From Stromatinia cepivora (Eukaryota > Ascomycota > Leotiomycetes > Helotiales > Sclerotiniaceae), in contig RCTD01000019.1 of assembly GCA_014898415.1 (NCBI GenBank), forward strand, positions 496,001-560,000: DNA of 64,000 nt. Direction: 5' to 3'. Every line of letters begins with the position of its first letter. Within the stretch, counting starts at the first letter, position 1. Shown here in pieces: positions 12,860 to 26,282 of the stretch. Below the pieces are notes generated by a model, which was not told the origin of the DNA, ran no database searches, and saw nothing but the letters and a program-made list of their open reading frames with translations. Position numbers and translations under genes: made by a program.

Positions 12860-15339
12860 ACAATAATATAATGAATAACTTTGATTTATTTATAAGATTG
12901 AATCTCCTACAAAATACTTTTTAAGGATTAAAGGATAATATTATTGCTTCAATTATTGATTCTTTTGAATCTATCGAAGAATTCTTTATTGATAGTAACA
13001 GAAATCCTATTAAAAAAGAAGAAAAAACAAAGAAAACCAAAAAAGAAAAAGAAGTAAACCAACAATAGTAAAACCCATCAAAAATTCTATTTGTTATTTA
13101 TATTAAGGATTATATATATATATTCTTTATTATATTGTATATTAAAAATATTGTTACCCCTATTTTCAATAGGATCAATATATCTAATTTCTTTATAATT
13201 TGGGATGCTTTACAAATTGATTATAATATATTTGATGAGGAAATATAAACTCGATTTCCTTAGTATTGTAATTATATCATTACTATCCAAATCAAATTTA
13301 TGCCGAAATATAACCCTATTAGATATAATTGGAAAAAAGGATTGAAATCAATATTATTTCAATGCTTTCGTGATTATAATATTTAGCAAATGATAGGCAC
13401 CCGAGACTTTCTTGATCAATTTGTTGATAATCAGTACAACAAAAATAAAAGGGATTATAATATAAACTCAACAATAATAAAGGACTATATTACCAAATTC
13501 GCATTTTCGGTTACTTAATTTATTGATAATCATATAATTATCGAATTCGAAATTGAAAGGATGTTTCTGTATAGTCTATATACCCAAATAGAAAAGAAGA
13601 TTGTTAAACAATTTAAAGTTAATTTCGATAATCCTGTTTTTATAAACTTCAAAAGAATAATGAACAAAGTTTATAAATAATACTTTTCTAAGGATTCTAT
13701 TATCCGAATTTACGAAAGATCTAAATCTCATCAGGTTATTATTTCCCAGATTATATATGAATATATAAAAACCCTATTTGTCTTTGATATCAGTATAAAG
13801 CTTTATTCTCAAGGACGGGAGATAAAGAATACTATAGATGAAATTACTAACCTTTTGAATAAATTCAATATAAATCATTTAAAAGCGAAAATCAAAAATA
13901 CAAAGAACTCAAAATTATCCTTCTCGTTATTACAACATCAAACTACTCATCGAAAAAGCAATATGAAACAAAATAACTATCCTATTCAAAATAAACAAGA
14001 GGGAATTCTTTTTGATATAAATAGAGTTTACAAAAAGGATTATCTTTATTATTATTGTTTTAAAAGACCTCCTTATAATAATGATTATATTATAAAACAA
14101 AATTGCCCTAAAAAGATCGATAATATTAATATTGAATTATATTACTATAATGAATATAGAGTCTTCATATTTAATCCTAAAGGATATCCCAACTCTTCTT
14201 TAATTTTCAAGTAAAAGGATTCCTTAAAGAATTATCAGGTTGAAATGTACACAAAAACTTATGGGCTTGATTAGCAAAAGAAGCAATTGAAGAAATTCAA
14301 TATTAAGGATAATTCGCTGAATCTCGGAGTTTCTAATATCGAAATTGTAAGGGATGCATTTGTAAATAATATTAATTATCGAGAAGAGGAAATTATCAAT
14401 ATCAATATAGTTATTCAGCCTAAAGAAGCCTTAAAACTATAAAGCTGATTATCTAAAAAATCCAAATCAATAGAATAGAATAAAATTGATAAACCCCAAA
14501 AATCGTTAAGTATTTCTTGAAAAGTATTATTCAAAATAATAGATTAAATTGAAAAAGAAAGATTAAAAAAAGAATTCTTCAATAAAAATGAAATTATAGA
14601 TATTAACAAAAGCGAAGAAGATAAAGCAGAAGAATCTCAGGAAAAAGAGGGCCTTCCTGAACCCGATAAGAATGGCATAATACGAAAAGATAAAACATCC
14701 AATTTTCATATTAGATCCTTAAGAATAAAAAAGCAAGCATTAATTATTATTTATACTACAAAATCCTTAATAGAAATTTTGAAACGGATTTGCAAAATCG
14801 AAATCCCGATAACAATTAGGATTACCTTTATATATATATTAGATCTTTTTAAACAAACTTTTAAGAAAATATTAATTGCAAATATCGAAGAACAAAAAAA
14901 GCTTTTCAGAAATTCAGAAATTTCTATTAAAAAAGTTGTAATAATTTTAATAATTATTAATTATTTAAATATTTTCTTTAATTATCAATCAAAAGAAATA
15001 TATAATATATCTATTATTATTCTAATCTTTACGGATAAGAATATCAAGATTAACGATATTATCGATTCGGGATCGATAATCAATATAATAAACCTGGAAA
15101 TTGTAAGAGAATTGGGATTCATAATATGCGAATATAAGGCGATAATAATTATTCTTGATGAAAATGCCATTATCTTATATAAATTGATTGAAGATATAGA
15201 AATCAATTTTGAAGGAATTAAAAATGTCGTCGATATCTTTATCTTGAATAATATCAAAGATTTATTATTATTAGGAATACTATATCTATTTATAGAAAAG
15301 ATCGATTTTGAATATAAAGGAAATAAACAAATTATATAG
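12860..15339 (+). pseudogene. Gag and protease of element H (decayed)
   Basis: A plus-strand Gag-like frame precedes a knuckle-like patch near 14,055-14,120 (a Cys followed by an Asn-Cys-Pro-Lys end, spaced like a CCHC zinc knuckle that has lost a residue). The frame at 14779-15339 contains IIDSGSIINIINLEIVRELG, which has the Asp-Ser-Gly of a retropepsin followed by the usual hydrophobic flap region. Stops and frame changes separate the pieces. Confidence 0.7.
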
Positions 15340-18300
15340 ATTATTGATAATAATAATATTAATAGAATCGATTACTAAACAATTAAACCAAAATATAAAG
15401 CAAATATTATAAAGATTGATTTTGAAAAGCCGAAAAAAGAATAAATAATACAAATCCTAAGGATTATATCAATGATCTCCCAAAAATCCTAGATATCATT
15501 AAGAATGAAGGAAAATTTGAAGAATTCGTTAAAAACCATTTCCTAGAATTCTTAATTAATATTTTAAATTTTAAAATGGTCTTAAATTTTATAAAACTTA
15601 ATATAGATATTATTCGAATTAATCTTAACTTTAATATCGAAGATATATTTGATAACATTAAAGATTCGGAATTAAAGGGATTTCAGGAATACTTTATTGC
15701 TAATAGTATTCATCTTGATTTGGAAGAATTTAGGGCAGAAAACAATACTTAGAAAAAACTAATTGATATTAAATCCGAAATTCTTGTTTCGATTAATAAT
15801 ATATATAAGAAAAAAAAGGATAAAATAAAACCTTTAAACGAAATAGAATATATTGATAAGAAATCCCAAAAGGTGATCTTAATTGATTGAAATTGGAATA
15901 TATAAAATACTCTAAATATCAATTATCAAATCCCTTTTCGAAATATTTGATATTATATTTCGATATCAAACCTAAAGATTTCCGATTGATACAAAAACAT
16001 TTAGTATTATTAAATATCAAAGATATATTTTGAAAGTATAAAAAAGAACTTCTTCTTATACTACTATAAAATCGAAAAGTAATATTAATTTTTGATTAAA
16101 CAGAAACCGGCAATGTTAAACCTTTAATTACTCTATTACAGATTATTAAGACAATATTACATAAAGTCTAACAAACTCCTGGTTTCATACCCCTTAAAGT
16201 CCTTTTACCAATAATTATCGAAATGATAAAAGACTATATCAAACGAAATATATTAAAGAAAGGAAAAGGATTATACCGAAATCCTTAGTATTTAATTAAA
16301 AAAAGCGAAACTGACAAATACTATATTGTTATCACAATGACAAAAGCAAATACTGTAATCCTACGAAATACAAATATATTTCCAAATTTAAAAGAATTTG
16401 TTAAACAAATGATTAAATATTTATTAATATTTTTGATTAATTTTTTCTTTAAATATGATTAAATACTTTTAGATAAGAAGAGTAGAGATATCATTATTGT
16501 TATAACCCCTTTTGATCTAATAAGATTCATTATTTTATTATAAAGGGCTATTAATTCGATCATTCAATTTGCAAAGATTGTATTAAAGATATTATAGAAT
16601 ATTATACTTAACATTGCCATATCTTATTTGGATAATATTGAAATTAAGGGTCTCAGAATTCGATATAGTAAAGTTAAAGTTGAATCTGGATTAAGAAAAT
16701 TCGTTGTCAAGTATCTGAAAAATCTGGATATTATAATAAAACATATTGAGTATGCAAAATATATTATTAATATCAAATTCAAATAATATTATAATAGAAT
16801 CCGAATTGTAGATTATTATATCAATTTTAAAGGAAGAAATCCTGATACTATCAAAATCATTAAGATACTTGAATAATCATTTTGTTCAAATAATCATAAA
16901 ATTAGAATGTTTTTTGGAATATATATCTTTTATCGATTTTGAATAAAGAATTTCGTTATTATTATAAAGCCTTTCTATATATTATTAAAGAAAAATATAG
17001 AATTCATTTGGATTATTAATTATAATACTATAATAACCTTATTGAAAGACAAATTAATTTCGGCCTTAATTCTTCTTTTATTGATTTACTTATTTAGAGT
17101 CAGAATCATTGTATTCGCTATTAATATTAACTTAATAGAATAAAGAATTGTTTTAGATCAAATGTATAATGATAAGTTTTGTATTATTGCTAGGTATAAA
17201 AATGATATATGAAATTATACTGAATGGAATTATAATACTATTAAAAAAGAATACAAAGGAATATTCAAAGTTCTATAAAAATACAAAAGAGATTTTTATA
17301 ATATTCATTTCCTTTTAGAAATTGATATAAATATATTTATAATTCAATTAAATAAAGTAATTATAAATCTATTTGATATTTTAATCACAAAATGAATTGT
17401 TTAAATTAAGCTTTTCGATTTTAATATCAGATATATTTCTGGAAATAAAAATACTATTATAGATACTTTATTATAATAACCGCGAATTGCTTTAAATGAT
17501 ATTAATAAGGAATATAAAAAGAATATTGATAATTCGATTATTACAAATCTGAATTCATTACAGATAAATTTGATGGTGAATATAAATGGCTCCAAAATTT
17601 TAAAACTATTTCAAATTTTGGAAAATGGAAATAAAAGGATACAAATGATCATTTAGTATATTATTACACTATAAAGACCTAAAAATATATCAACAAAGGA
17701 TTAGCAAGTTTTCAAAAAGGAAATTCTCAATTTCTATATAAAGGATTACTATTTATTCAGAATCTAAAAAGATGGATTACTTCCCATCTATATAATAATA
17801 GATAACGATCTAATCAAAAAGACAAAAATTATAGTTCGAATATATGAAAAATTGGGTTATAAGGATTTAAAATCATTGTATACTAAAATACATAATTATT
17901 ATTAATAGAATGAGATATATAAGAATATGAAAAATTGAGTAATTTCTTATTCTATTTATCAATTCAGATTGTTCAAACAAACAAATAAATCAATGATTGT
18001 TATTTGAACCTCAAATATTTAGTGTAAAGTTGATATGGATGTTACAAAAATACTTAATGATTATAGATTCAAATACTTTGTTGTTTTACAAGAAGATCTG
18101 AATGATTGGATAGAAATTAAAGCTTTATAGAATATTATTTTGAAAGTAATTGTTAAGTTCTTTTATAAAGTAATCTATCATTATAATCTTTTTGAAGAAA
18201 TTATTATAAATGAAAAGCCTGAAAACAAAGATACTATATTTGCTTATTACGAAAAGTATAGAGTCGACAAAATCAAGATATCAGTTTATTATTCATAAAC

Positions 18301-18950
18301 TAATGGAATAATGGAAAAAGGTTATCATTTTATTACGGAAGTACTTTCCTGTTTATTATGAAAAGGGTATAAATAATTTGAATGATTGAAAATAGTATTA
18401 TTTATTGATTGTATTTTAATTCATAAATCGATAAACAAAACATTATTTGAATTGATTTATAAATAAAAAACTATATTGTTTTTTGAAATTATATATATGA
18501 TTTGGAGGATCCTTAATTAGGAAAATATATAAATCCAGAAAGATTTATTGATTATTAGAATACAACAATTAAAAATATTAAATAAAGATATTGAGGAAAT
18601 AATCTTTTATAAACGATATTACAAAAAAGATAATAAACTTTGATATAATCTTGATCACAAAATATTGGATAAGAATATTCGAATTGAAGATATAATTCTA
18701 TATTACAATTTTTGATCAAAAATCGATATATCTTATAATACAAAATTTGCTTTTAAATAATATAGACCTTATAAAATGATAAAGAAATTGAAGGGTTTTT
18801 CTATATATATTCTTAAAGAAATAGATGGTATTTTGTTTAATAGAATTTATATAAATATTTATCTCAAGAAATATATTTTATACTTAGATTTCTTTGTAAA
18901 TAACAATTCTAAGGATTTGTATAAATGAATAAATCAAAAGAACTGAATTT
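15340..18950 (+). pseudogene. RT, RNase H and integrase of element H (decayed)
   Basis: The plus-strand frame beginning near 16,150 aligns with the Gypsy RT type that carries a conserved Ser-Leu-Ile-Asp-Phe-Phe-Ser-Gly-Tyr-Asp block. Here it reads FLINFFFKYD, followed by DKKSRD and TPFDLIRF. ISYLDNIEI near 16,620 stands at the catalytic position (YxDD eroded to YLDN). RNase H follows around 17.0 kb and an integrase core near 18,030-18,470 (DLNDWIE, GIMEKGYH, FELIY). The region ends near 18,880 with a tail typical of Gypsy integrase. Many Gln-to-stop codons are present. Confidence 0.75.
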
Positions 18951-19329
18951 TTAAGTATCTATAATCTTTCAAATAAAAGATAACAAATAATCAAGGATTA
19001 TTCTTTATTCAATTATAAAACAATATAGAATCAAAAGGAAAAAAACAAATATAATAAATTGAAAAGGAATTGTTGTTATAAGTTTTTGATTATCAATTAA
19101 GAAATTCGATAAGGAAAGCTTTATAATCTTTGGAAAAGGAAGAATATTTGAATCCTTTTTGAAAAAACTTATTATATTATCAATTTCGTTTTTGAACAAT
19201 TTATAAACAATTCCTAAATAGTATTTGAATAATTCAATATTTTCTTTTTAAATTTGCTTTCTTTAATAATTTGATTTGAAATTATTAATTTTTTATTTAT
19301 ATTTATTTTATTATTTATATAAACTTTTA

Positions 19330-22300
19330 TTTAAATTTTGATATAATATTTAAAGAAAAATCTAATCAAATTATAGTTTTTTGTTCTATTAATAATGATA
19401 TCCCTTTTCTTATCCGATACAAGAATCATTCCTTCAACAACGAAATCGAAGTATTCGCATTTATTGAAATTTTTGAAATTAAGGAAAAATATAATACTCT
19501 TAAATAATAGCTTAATTACTCTATAAATATTATTGATTTTATTAAAGATTTTGCAAATAAAATAAAAGATTGAATCGAAGGTTAGAAGCTTTATAAAACA
19601 ATTGATCTCTTTAAAACCGATTATTTTGCTAAAAATAATAATATAATTCAATTTGTCGAATAGTATTATAATAGAATTAAAGAAGATTTTAAAAATCTCA
19701 AAAGAATTTGAACAATCACTCAAAGAAAAATTTTCGTTTATCTTTGATTGAAAGATATAAATTTAAATAATATTTCAATAAAAACGAATATAACTTATTG
19801 CATTTTTTGTTTCAACCTTCAAATCCTTATAAAATTTCTAAATAGATATATAATTGAATATCTTATACAAAAAAAAAACAAAAAAGTCAAAAAGTATAAT
19901 CTTATAGATTTCTATATTATATATAGATTTATTATGAAAATCGATACAAAGAACAAAAAAGATTGAATATCTTTTTCTTACAATTTTGTATAGAATCCTA
20001 TCCTCAAAATCTATAGATTTATTTTTGATAATTTTAGATTTTTGAAAGAATATTATAAAAACGAAAATCCTTTCAAAGTTTAATAAAAGGATAAATCTAT
20101 TCACAAAATAATTATTACAGAAACTGCCCCGGTATCCTTTAATAATAATAATAATGAAAAGGAATCTAATATTAAAGAACAATTGAAAATAATTATTATA
20201 TTAGATATCCTTTGTATACGCCAACTTCTCTATTTCCAAATAATTATATTAATTTCGGAATCTACAATTATGAATATCGATAAATAAGAAAAGAAAGATT
20301 ATTATTTTGATTTTTCGAAAAAAGCCCTTTTTCATTTATCTATTCTGAATAGATTTGTATTTCATCGTTGTACAATTAATTATAATATTAAACTTATTTC
20401 AAATGATAACGATTCAGCCTCCGATAATTTTAAGATAATCTTAAATTCTTTATAAGAACTGAAAAACTGCTTTTACAATTTAAATTACTAATTTAAAAAG
20501 AAATAATATTCTTTAATGAATAATAAATACATTGCCGACCAAATAGAATGGAAAATTGTTATATTATTGAAAGAGCAAATCATTATAAATACTCTATATA
20601 TATATTATTTATATACTTTAACAAAACTTCTCGACCTAAAGTCGAAGTATATTTTGACTAAAGAATTATAAAACAGATTGATTACTATTATTAAGAACCA
20701 AAAGTGTATTAACAAAATAAAATTGATAAAGATATTCTATCCTTGGTTCTGTCCGTATCAATTCTTGACTCTGGAACAATCAAAACAAACCCTTAGCCCT
20801 AATCGATTCAGCTCAATGAAAAACTTCTATTTCTTTAACTTTAATAAAGCTTTCAAAGATAACCTTCTTTTACTAGAATCACCAAACAGAGAATCCTTTG
20901 AGAACCAATTTACCCTATATATCCCTTCGTTTCAATATATCTTCAAACAAAAAGATAAATTCGATTTGCAAAATATTTGTGAAAATGTTCTCGCTACTTA
21001 CAAATAGTATTTCCACAGAGTCTTTAAAAATGGCCCACTCCCGAATTGCTATTTTTCGATCATTCAATTCCTTTTAAAATGCAATCCTGCTTTGTAATAT
21101 ATTGTTATTTATATTCAAAAGGATAAAGAGTTCCGCTTTATATCAATATCTTTACTTATATTATATTTTCCTAATTATAATAAGAAATTTAACCTTTGTT
21201 ATTCCTTTTTTAACCTTTTCCATCTAATTTCCAAAAACAAACGAAAAGAAACTTCAAAAAGAATAATTATTGTAGTCGATCTTTTTAAACCAAAGAAATT
21301 GATTAAAAACTTTTATAAAGAACATCAAATCCTTATTCTTTATAAACTAAATGATAATAATAATTTAATTCGGGAATTTTTAAAGAAGCATTCTTTCATC
21401 TATCAATTATAATATAATTTTGATTAAATAATAAAAAAGGAAACTTTTCAGAAGGCTAAATAAAAGAATCAGTTTTGTTGAAGGATCTTAATTAAATCTA
21501 AATCCTGAGTAATTGTAATTCGATTAGGTATTATTTTGAGATATATTAGTTCTTCTAGATTTTATAGATCGATTTTGATATCGATCTTTTATCTAATTAT
21601 AACTTCGAATAAAAAAAATATAAAGGATAATAATTCCTATAAAAACCTTTAGAGATCTCTTCAAAATCAAATTGTCCTTTTTAAGTTAAACGAATTTAAT
21701 AAAGAAAACCTTTATATCCTCTAACCCTTTTTTTTTAATATCAATTTTATTTTACAAAATCATCTTTTTATAGTTTTTTTAAAATATTTATTTTGGGATT
21801 CTAATATTGTAAAAGGAATAATAAACAGATTACTTGAAATCAATAATAATGAATTCGAACTTTAATATAAACGATAGTATAATTTTGCAATGATGGATTT
21901 GGCCACCTAATTTGAAATATTCCAAAACAAGGAAAAGCAATAGGGAGATCGATTATTATTTATAGATTATAATACACTTTTATAAAGGCAAAAAGCTTTT
22001 CATGATAAGGATCTTGAAGATAATGAATTCCTTAATAGAGAAAACACTAATAATTAGAAGGTTATAAATCTAATTGGTAAAGAATCTCCTACTAAAAAAC
22101 TTCAATCTATATTAAAGAAACTTACTAAAAAGGGAAAAGAAATCGCGAAGCGAAAATCGATTCAGAATCAATTTACAATATTACCCAATCCGTCCCCAAC
22201 TGGACCTTCTGAGATATAAAGTATCGCTTCAATCTTTGATATAAATTATAAATCAAATGAAAAACAAATGAATCGTTTTCCAATAAAAAAGCTTCCTACA

Positions 22301-22700
22301 AGATTTAGCAATAAAAGAAAAGATTATTTCTTTAATATTGGGTAAGAACTTGTAATATCAAAAGTCCTTATTCGCTATTCAAATCGTATTCAGGAATCAT
22401 CAAAAAGTCCGATTACAAATACGAAATCCGTTGCGAAACGTTTAACTAAATATCTAAGAAAGACTAAAGATAGAAAGAACAATAAAAATACTTTTCAGGA
22501 ACTTGAAACTCCTATCGAATTTGATAAAGAAACAATAGAAGCAGATTTAAACCAATAAGAATCTAGAATATACTGTTTTTTTAAGACAATCTTAAAAATT
22601 ACTTATCGCCCTAATTTACTGATATTCCAATTGACTTTTTTTAACCTAATTGTTTTTTTGATTTCTTTGGTTTTTATCTTTTGTAATTGTTTTGAGGCCA
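19330..22700 (+). pseudogene. Long accessory ORF between integrase and 3' LTR of element H
   Basis: One plus-strand frame can be followed for about 1,100 codons (frame of the open pieces at 19748-19966 and 20678-21007). It is broken only by TAA/TAG/TGA of the kind RIP makes from CAA/CAG/CGA and TGG. It is separate from pol, after the integrase tail. The clearest part (20678-21007) has many aromatic residues and a QFLTLEQSKQTLSPNRFSS stretch. The 3' end has Lys/Arg-rich segments and then a hydrophobic, membrane-like run near 22,600. I recognise no domain. It could be an env-like, helicase-like or captured host protein. Confidence 0.5.
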
Positions 22701-23303
22701 AATAGAACATATATTCTGAGGAAAGGAAGAGTATAAGAAAGTTGGGATATCAAGGCCTAATACATAGTTAATTTGTAGTCATATAGTTACATAACTCTTT
22801 ATAATTAGATATAAAAAAAAACTCTACTCTTCTTTCCTTAAAAAAAATCAATCGTTTTTCCATTAATCTTTCTGTACCCTATTTGTATATAATCCAAATC
22901 ATTATCTAAATCTACTAGTTTTACTATTTAAAGTCTCTACAATATAATCTAATCAATTCCAATTCCTATTTCCCCTTGCAGCATGCTATCGGGACGCACG
23001 TATCTCGACATACCTCTTTCACAATAGGATTAAAGATTTCTATTAAATTCCATTACTCCCATTTGATAAGATATAATAAGATCAATAAAACAACAAAGAA
23101 CGAAGATCTATATAAAGAAATGGATTTCATTATAATATAAAACTTCGTATTCAAAAACAATTATTAGTTTCATTATTATAGTTATAAGAATTACAACCAA
23201 TTATCAATTTTATTGAATTTCTACTTAAAGTCTAGTCTAAACCATCTCAAAAGATCTCTAGCTACTTCTACGTGACCCTAGAGGCAGTTCCCGTAACACT
23301 TGA

Positions 23304-25991
23304 TTATAATAATCTTTTCTTTAATAGCTAATTTCATCTCTTTTTTCCAAGTTTTCAATATTTGAATTATATCATCTTTTTGTTTAAATGATATAATTCA
23401 ATTTACTTTTGTATAATTATTGATGATCAATATAAAATAACGATTCTTTTGAATCGATTTTAGAAATGATTTTATAATATCGAAATATATAAATTCGAAT
23501 CTCTTTGATTTATATAAATTCAATTATTTTAGAATACAATTGATCATTTTGATAAATATATATACTTCACAAATATTTAATTCAATTGGAATCTTTATTG
23601 GTTTAATTATATTGAATACTTTGTATAGATTCTTGATTTTATTTGAATTTAGATAATTAAATCTTCGATATTATAATAGATATCTCTTTTTCTTCTTGAA
23701 TATTAATTTGTTATCGATACCTTTGATACTATCGATTATCTTTAAAGAAAAGTCTTTTTTCTAATTATTTTGATATATATTTGAACAGAAAACTATATCC
23801 TTATATCCTTTAATCATATATTGTGAGAAAGTTGGGATATCAAGGCCTAACACATAGCTAGTCCATAGTCATATAATCATATGACTCTTCATAATTAGAT
23901 ATAAAAGAGAACTCTGCTCCCTTCTCTTTGAAAGAAATCAATCGTTTTTCTATTAGTCTTTTTGTACTTCATTTATACACAATCCAAACCATTATCTAAA
24001 CCTATTAGTTTTACTATTTGAAGCCTTTACAATATAATCTGATCAATTCCAATTCCCATTTCCCCTTGCAGTGTGCTATCGGGACGCACGTATCTCGACC
24101 TACCTCTTTCACAATATAAAACCATATATATTCCATCTTGTATTCTAATACAAATGTTTTTCTTATTGTTTTTCTTGAAATATATATAATAAAAATTGAA
24201 TTCCCTTTATAATCCTATTTCGTAAATTCTTTTTCCTAACAACAAATTTATTCCTAACCCTAATATATATAATATATTTGAAAATAATATCTTAAAATCA
24301 TTTTCGTATACTATATCCATTAAACCCTAATAACAATAATATATTACTTTTTTATCAATCTTTATCCTTCATTTAATAATAAGGTTTATTAATCTAAATA
24401 ATAAAGATTAATCAGATATATATAAAGAAGTATTTATATCAATATATCATTTGTTAAGGGAAATCTTATTAATAATTTCTTTTATCAAATTATAATCTTC
24501 CTTTATTATATCCTTAATATCGGAATCTAATTTAAAGATATTATTAATAAAATATACTTAATCTTTTTTGTTAAAATGAATCTTCTTCGGATTCAATGAT
24601 CTCTTTCTTTTTTGATGATAAAAATAATTACAAAGAAGTTTATTGATTTATATTAAATATAGATAATCTTATATATAATAATTTTCCTTTTGATATAAAT
24701 TACAAATATTGTTTAAAATCTCGAAATCTGATTTTTGATATTGAAAAATATATTTAAATCTTTTCGCAATTTGTATTCACTTTGATCTATCCTTAAGATA
24801 AAATTCTTTAATTTACAAATACTTGATTTTATTATCAATACTAAAATTGATTTGGATATCCAATATATCTATTATTCCTTGATAATCGATTAAAAGATTA
24901 TATATTAAAACCAAAAATAAAATAATATTTTAATATATTGATCAATAGCTTTTGTTTGTAGCCTCTAATTTCCTTTTATACTTTTTCAATTTGTTCTAAA
25001 CTTTGATAATGGTTATATCGAAATAAATATCGGATTGAAATTTGAAGTTTTGGATCATCATTATATATATATTGATTATAATTATATTAACTTTGGTATA
25101 TTTCGATTTAAAATATCTTTAAAGTATATATACTATTGAATATTTATCGATAAAGGCTTTATTATTATCATTAAGTATTATATAAATATATGATAATATA
25201 TTCGCTTCGTTTTTTAAGTATTCTGATTTCAATTCGATATTATAATATATATAACTATTGATTTTATAAGCAGATACTATATTGGATCCTATAATCTATA
25301 TATATTCGTTTAATATTTGATCAATTGTATAAAACCATTTTTTTCTTTTCAATTATATCTTCATTTATCTGAATTATCGTTTATAATTGTTTTGATTAAA
25401 CTTCGAAGGATTGTTTGATTCCGATATTATAAAAGTTTCTTGCTATTTGATGGATATCGAAGATAATCTTTAGGTTTTTAAAACGATTTTAAAAAATACA
25501 TAGTAAATAGATTCAGGATAATAAAGAAATATAAAAATAAAACAATAAGAAAATTCATAAAATTGTATTATAATATATTTTCTTGTAGTTGTATGAATTT
25601 GCTTTTCGTTTTTGTTATAATTCTGTATCGGTATTGTATAGATTGTTTTCTGTTTTGATTTGTAATATTGTAAATTATAAACTGTATTATTATATTTCAA
25701 TTTTGCTTTAATAATACTATATAAAAATTCTGATTTCCATTCTGTTTCATCCCTATTAGTTATATTAATCCTTTTTCGATTTGCTTTGTTTTTTAATTAT
25801 TATTATATAATCGGATCTCATAATTTGTTAACTTTTGGTACAGGAAGTAATAATATTATTGATTATATAGGTTGAATTAAGGATCTATTATTCTAATAGG
25901 AATAGAATTGAGATTATTCCCAAATATGGTCTGTACATCATTGTGATTACGTGATCTCAATTCTAATCCTATGATGGTCTCATTTCCAACA
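23304..25991 (-). mobile_element. Copia element, 5' half with 5' LTR
   Basis: The Copia sequence resumes after the TSD of G. It runs to a 166-bp LTR at 25826-25991 that is, for the minus-strand element, the 5' LTR. The right flank AATAT (25992-25996) matches the left flank of the LTR at 921. The first bases inside the LTR resemble an initiator-tRNA-type primer-binding site weakened by G-to-A change. The region contains Gag and integrase remnants, full of stops, and a solo H LTR. The only open piece is 76 codons at 25470-25700, probably Gag-derived. Confidence 0.75.
23822..24113 (+). repeat. Solo LTR, family H
   Basis: A complete 292-bp copy of the element H LTR (TGTGAGAAAG start, TTTCACA end) sits alone in Copia sequence. 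It is flanked by ATAT on both sides, a 4-bp duplication like the ATAG made by the full element H. It retains more GC than the LTRs at 11805 and 22732. Confidence 0.85.
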
Positions 25992-25996
25992 AATAT

Positions 25997-26280
25997 ATCA
26001 ATAAGTAAAAAATAAGCAGTGAGGGTTACATTTACGAGTACGCTTTGCGAGTTGATTTATGGGAAAGTAGATGGTTTATAAATAGACAGATAGTTGATTG
26101 GACTATTTAGCATCGGAGTTTATCGCACTGGATTGGGTGTTACTTTTTCGCGTAGGAAGGTATGTATGTGGGGTGAAGGCAAGCTTTATTGTGATCTATT
26201 CATGAGATGACTAAATTTTCAATTGGGGCGATTCGGGGGATGTTGATCATGGTGTGATACTTTTATACGACTGCAGTTCC
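25997..26280. other. Boundary of the AT-rich block
   Basis: Composition shifts from very AT-rich to normal in this stretch. No coding frame, RNA gene or repeat could be identified. Confidence 0.5.
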
Positions 26281-26282
26281 TA

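Larger units (their letters stand above)
11805..23023 (+). mobile_element. Ty3/Gypsy element H, 11.2 kb, with extra 3' reading frame
   Basis: The 5' LTR is 11805-12096 and the 3' LTR is 22732-23023, each exactly 292 bp (TGTGAG start, TTTCACA end, one 3' LTR end eroded to TATAAG). A 4-bp TSD, ATAG, lies at 11801-11804 and 23024-23027. A purine-rich tract (GAGGAAAGGAAGAG) sits directly before the 3' LTR, fitting a plus-strand element. The internal region is about 10.6 kb, well above the 5-6 kb usual for Gypsy. About 3.4 kb of that lies after the integrase. The element sits inside the 3' LTR of G. Confidence 0.92.
5674..23298 (+). mobile_element. Ty3/Gypsy element G, interrupted in its 3' LTR by element H
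   Basis: The 5' LTR is 5674-5993 (320 bp, TGTTACGACG start). The 3' LTR is in two parts, 11756-11804 (49 bp) and 23028-23298 (271 bp), which sum to exactly 320 bp. TSD CTTGA flanks the element at 5669-5673 and 23299-23303. Without H the element is about 6.4 kb. Gag, protease, RT/RNase H and integrase lie in the normal order on the plus strand between 6.0 and 11.1 kb. It inserted into the Copia element, because Copia sequence continues on both sides of the TSD. Confidence 0.9.

Noticed and set aside
11805..24113. CRISPR-like or satellite array because the same 292-bp sequence occurs three times
   Set aside because: The copies are two LTRs of one element and one solo LTR, each with its own 4-bp target duplication.
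1..26000. Mitochondrial DNA inserted in the nucleus, because of the high AT content
   Set aside because: LTR pairs, TSDs and Gypsy/Copia pol motifs explain the block; no mitochondrial gene was seen.
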